In this document: one piece after another, positions 5,015 through 5,766 of the stretch
Layout of the letters: every line of letters begins with the position of its first letter
Numbering within the stretch: the stretch's first letter is position 1
Assembly (NCBI GenBank): GCA_017526045.1
Contig: JAFXRX010000240.1
Coordinates: 1-5,766, forward strand
DNA: 5,766 bases
Reading direction: 5' to 3'
From: Opitutales bacterium
Lineage (GTDB): Bacteria > Verrucomicrobiota > Verrucomicrobiia > Opitutales > Intestinicryptomonadaceae
Program-made: the position numbers and the translations under genes
The notes under the pieces: model-generated
The model's input: only the letters and a program-made list of their open reading frames with translations
What the model was told of the DNA's origin: nothing
Databases searched by the model: none

Positions 5015-5766
5015 ATCTTCGTCGGTAAATTCGAGCATTTTCTTGGCTGCGACAGCTTCGTTTACCTTGTAAACGGCGGCTTCCGCCTCGAAAGCGTGCT
5101 CGGCGTCGCAGTTGAGCTTGTCCTTGCCCCGAATTGTGTTGAGGAAGTTTTCCAAGTGCCACTGGTGGATTGCCTTGCCCTTGAAATCGACCTCAAAGCC
5201 GAATTCTTCCGGCGGGCGGGATTCGCGGACGTCGGCTGTCGCGGTTTCGACCGCAGCCTTCTTGATGAGCTTGCCTTCGGCGACGAGCTTGTCCCACTTG
5301 GCGTCGAGCTCGGGGCGGCCGCGCTCCTTGAACACTTTTGTAAGAGCGGGATTTTCGGACATCTTGATGGAGCCGTCTGTGCCGAAGAACTGCTCGAAGT
5401 AGCCGCCGACGCTCGAGGTTGTCAAAACCTGGTAGAACGCGCGGGCGGGGAAGCCCTGGTAAGTCTTTTCAAACTCGTAGATGCACATTACGTCGTCGTA
5501 CCAGTCCTTCTTGTAGAAGTCGTTGCCGCCGCCTGCCATTACGCTCTTGGGGCGTCCGCCGAACATGTATGCGAAGATGTCGATCTGGTGCGCGCCCAAG
5601 TCGGAGATTGGGCCGCCGCCCAAGCCTTTGTACCAGCGCCAGTTGCGGAACTTCTGCTTGTTTTCAAAGCCGTACTTTTGCAAAGTTTCGTCGGAAATTT
5701 CGTAAGCCTTGCCTTCGGGGACGACCAAGTCCTTGGTTACGGCTCTGTTCCACTGAGCGTTCGCGC
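5003..5766 (-). CDS. Gfo/Idh/MocA-family oxidoreductase, C-terminal part (N-terminus off the right edge)
   Basis: Partial gene of 253 full codons plus stop, open to the window edge. The N-terminal Rossmann domain that binds NAD(P) and its EKP motif lie outside the window. The visible part begins in the region after the cofactor domain and shows the family hallmark: KFRNWRWYKGLGGGP followed by ISDLGAHQIDIFAYMFGG. This contains the D-x3-H arrangement (Asp and His of the substrate pocket), and P..V.A.G follows, as usual. The rest is the alpha/beta C-terminal dimerisation and substrate domain ending EFTDEDFKA. Members oxidise or reduce sugars, inositols and related polyols, or act in glycoside cleavage; the substrate here cannot be named. 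No signal peptide can be judged because the N-terminus is missing. The discoidin gene follows 57 bp downstream on the same strand. A TTG at 5728 could be mistaken for a start, but the frame continues without a stop and conserved family sequence is still missing. Confidence 0.93.
   Translation of the reverse strand, partial: ANAQWNRAVTKDLVVPEGKAYEISDETLQKYGFENKQKFRNWRWYKGLGGGPISDLGAHQIDIFAYMFGGRPKSVMAGGGNDFYKKDWYDDVMCIYEFEKTYQGFPARAFYQVLTTSSVGGYFEQFFGTDGSIKMSENPALTKVFKERGRPELDAKWDKLVAEGKLIKKAAVETATADVRESRPPEEFGFEVDFKGKAIHQWHLENFLNTIRGKDKLNCDAEHAFEAEAAVYKVNEAVAAKKMLEFTDEDFKA

Noticed and set aside
1146..5766. A sialic-acid catabolism locus
   Set aside because: Apart from the SASA family label of the esterases there is no sialidase, lyase, kinase or transporter gene in the window, so the substrate cannot be assigned as sialic acid.

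Overview
The window looks like chromosomal DNA from a Gram-negative, polysaccharide-degrading bacterium. The best guess is Verrucomicrobiota (Opitutae-like) or a close PVC-group relative. This rests on the gene mix: a Tat-exported cell-wall amidase with a copper-amine-oxidase-N-like domain, tandem secreted SASA-family esterases, a secreted discoidin-domain protein and a Gfo/Idh/MocA oxidoreductase. The coding sequence is fairly GC-rich and the intergenic DNA is AT-rich. The assignment is an inference from gene content, not from a marker gene.

Layout, left to right. (1) Positions 1-1059, plus strand: N-acetylmuramoyl-L-alanine amidase, with its 5' end at or just beyond the window edge. (2) Positions 1091-1131: a hairpin with an A-run on one side and a T-run on the other, serving as a shared terminator for the convergent amidase and esterase genes. 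(3) Positions 1146-4118, minus strand: two adjacent SASA-family carbohydrate esterase genes of identical length (493 codons plus stop each), separated by 9 bp and evidently a tandem duplication. (4) Positions 4119-4294: an intergenic region with an inverted repeat, a weak possible promoter and two successive terminators on the minus strand. (5) Positions 4295-4945, minus strand: a small secreted F5/8 type C (discoidin) protein. (6) Positions 5003-5766, minus strand: the C-terminal part of a Gfo/Idh/MocA-family oxidoreductase that runs off the right edge.

Functional reading. The oxidoreductase and discoidin genes probably form one transcription unit ending at the double terminator. The two esterases form a second unit, with the downstream gene's Shine-Dalgarno overlapping the upstream gene's stop codon. 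Together they suggest extracytoplasmic carbohydrate handling: deacetylation of glycans by two exported esterases, a probable glycan-binding exported protein, and NAD(P)-dependent oxidation or reduction of a sugar derivative. The amidase is a separate cell-wall gene. No mobile element, CRISPR array, tRNA or rRNA was seen. No clearly new system is evident. The most interesting points are the uneven divergence between the two esterase copies and the paired terminator structures with competing folds.
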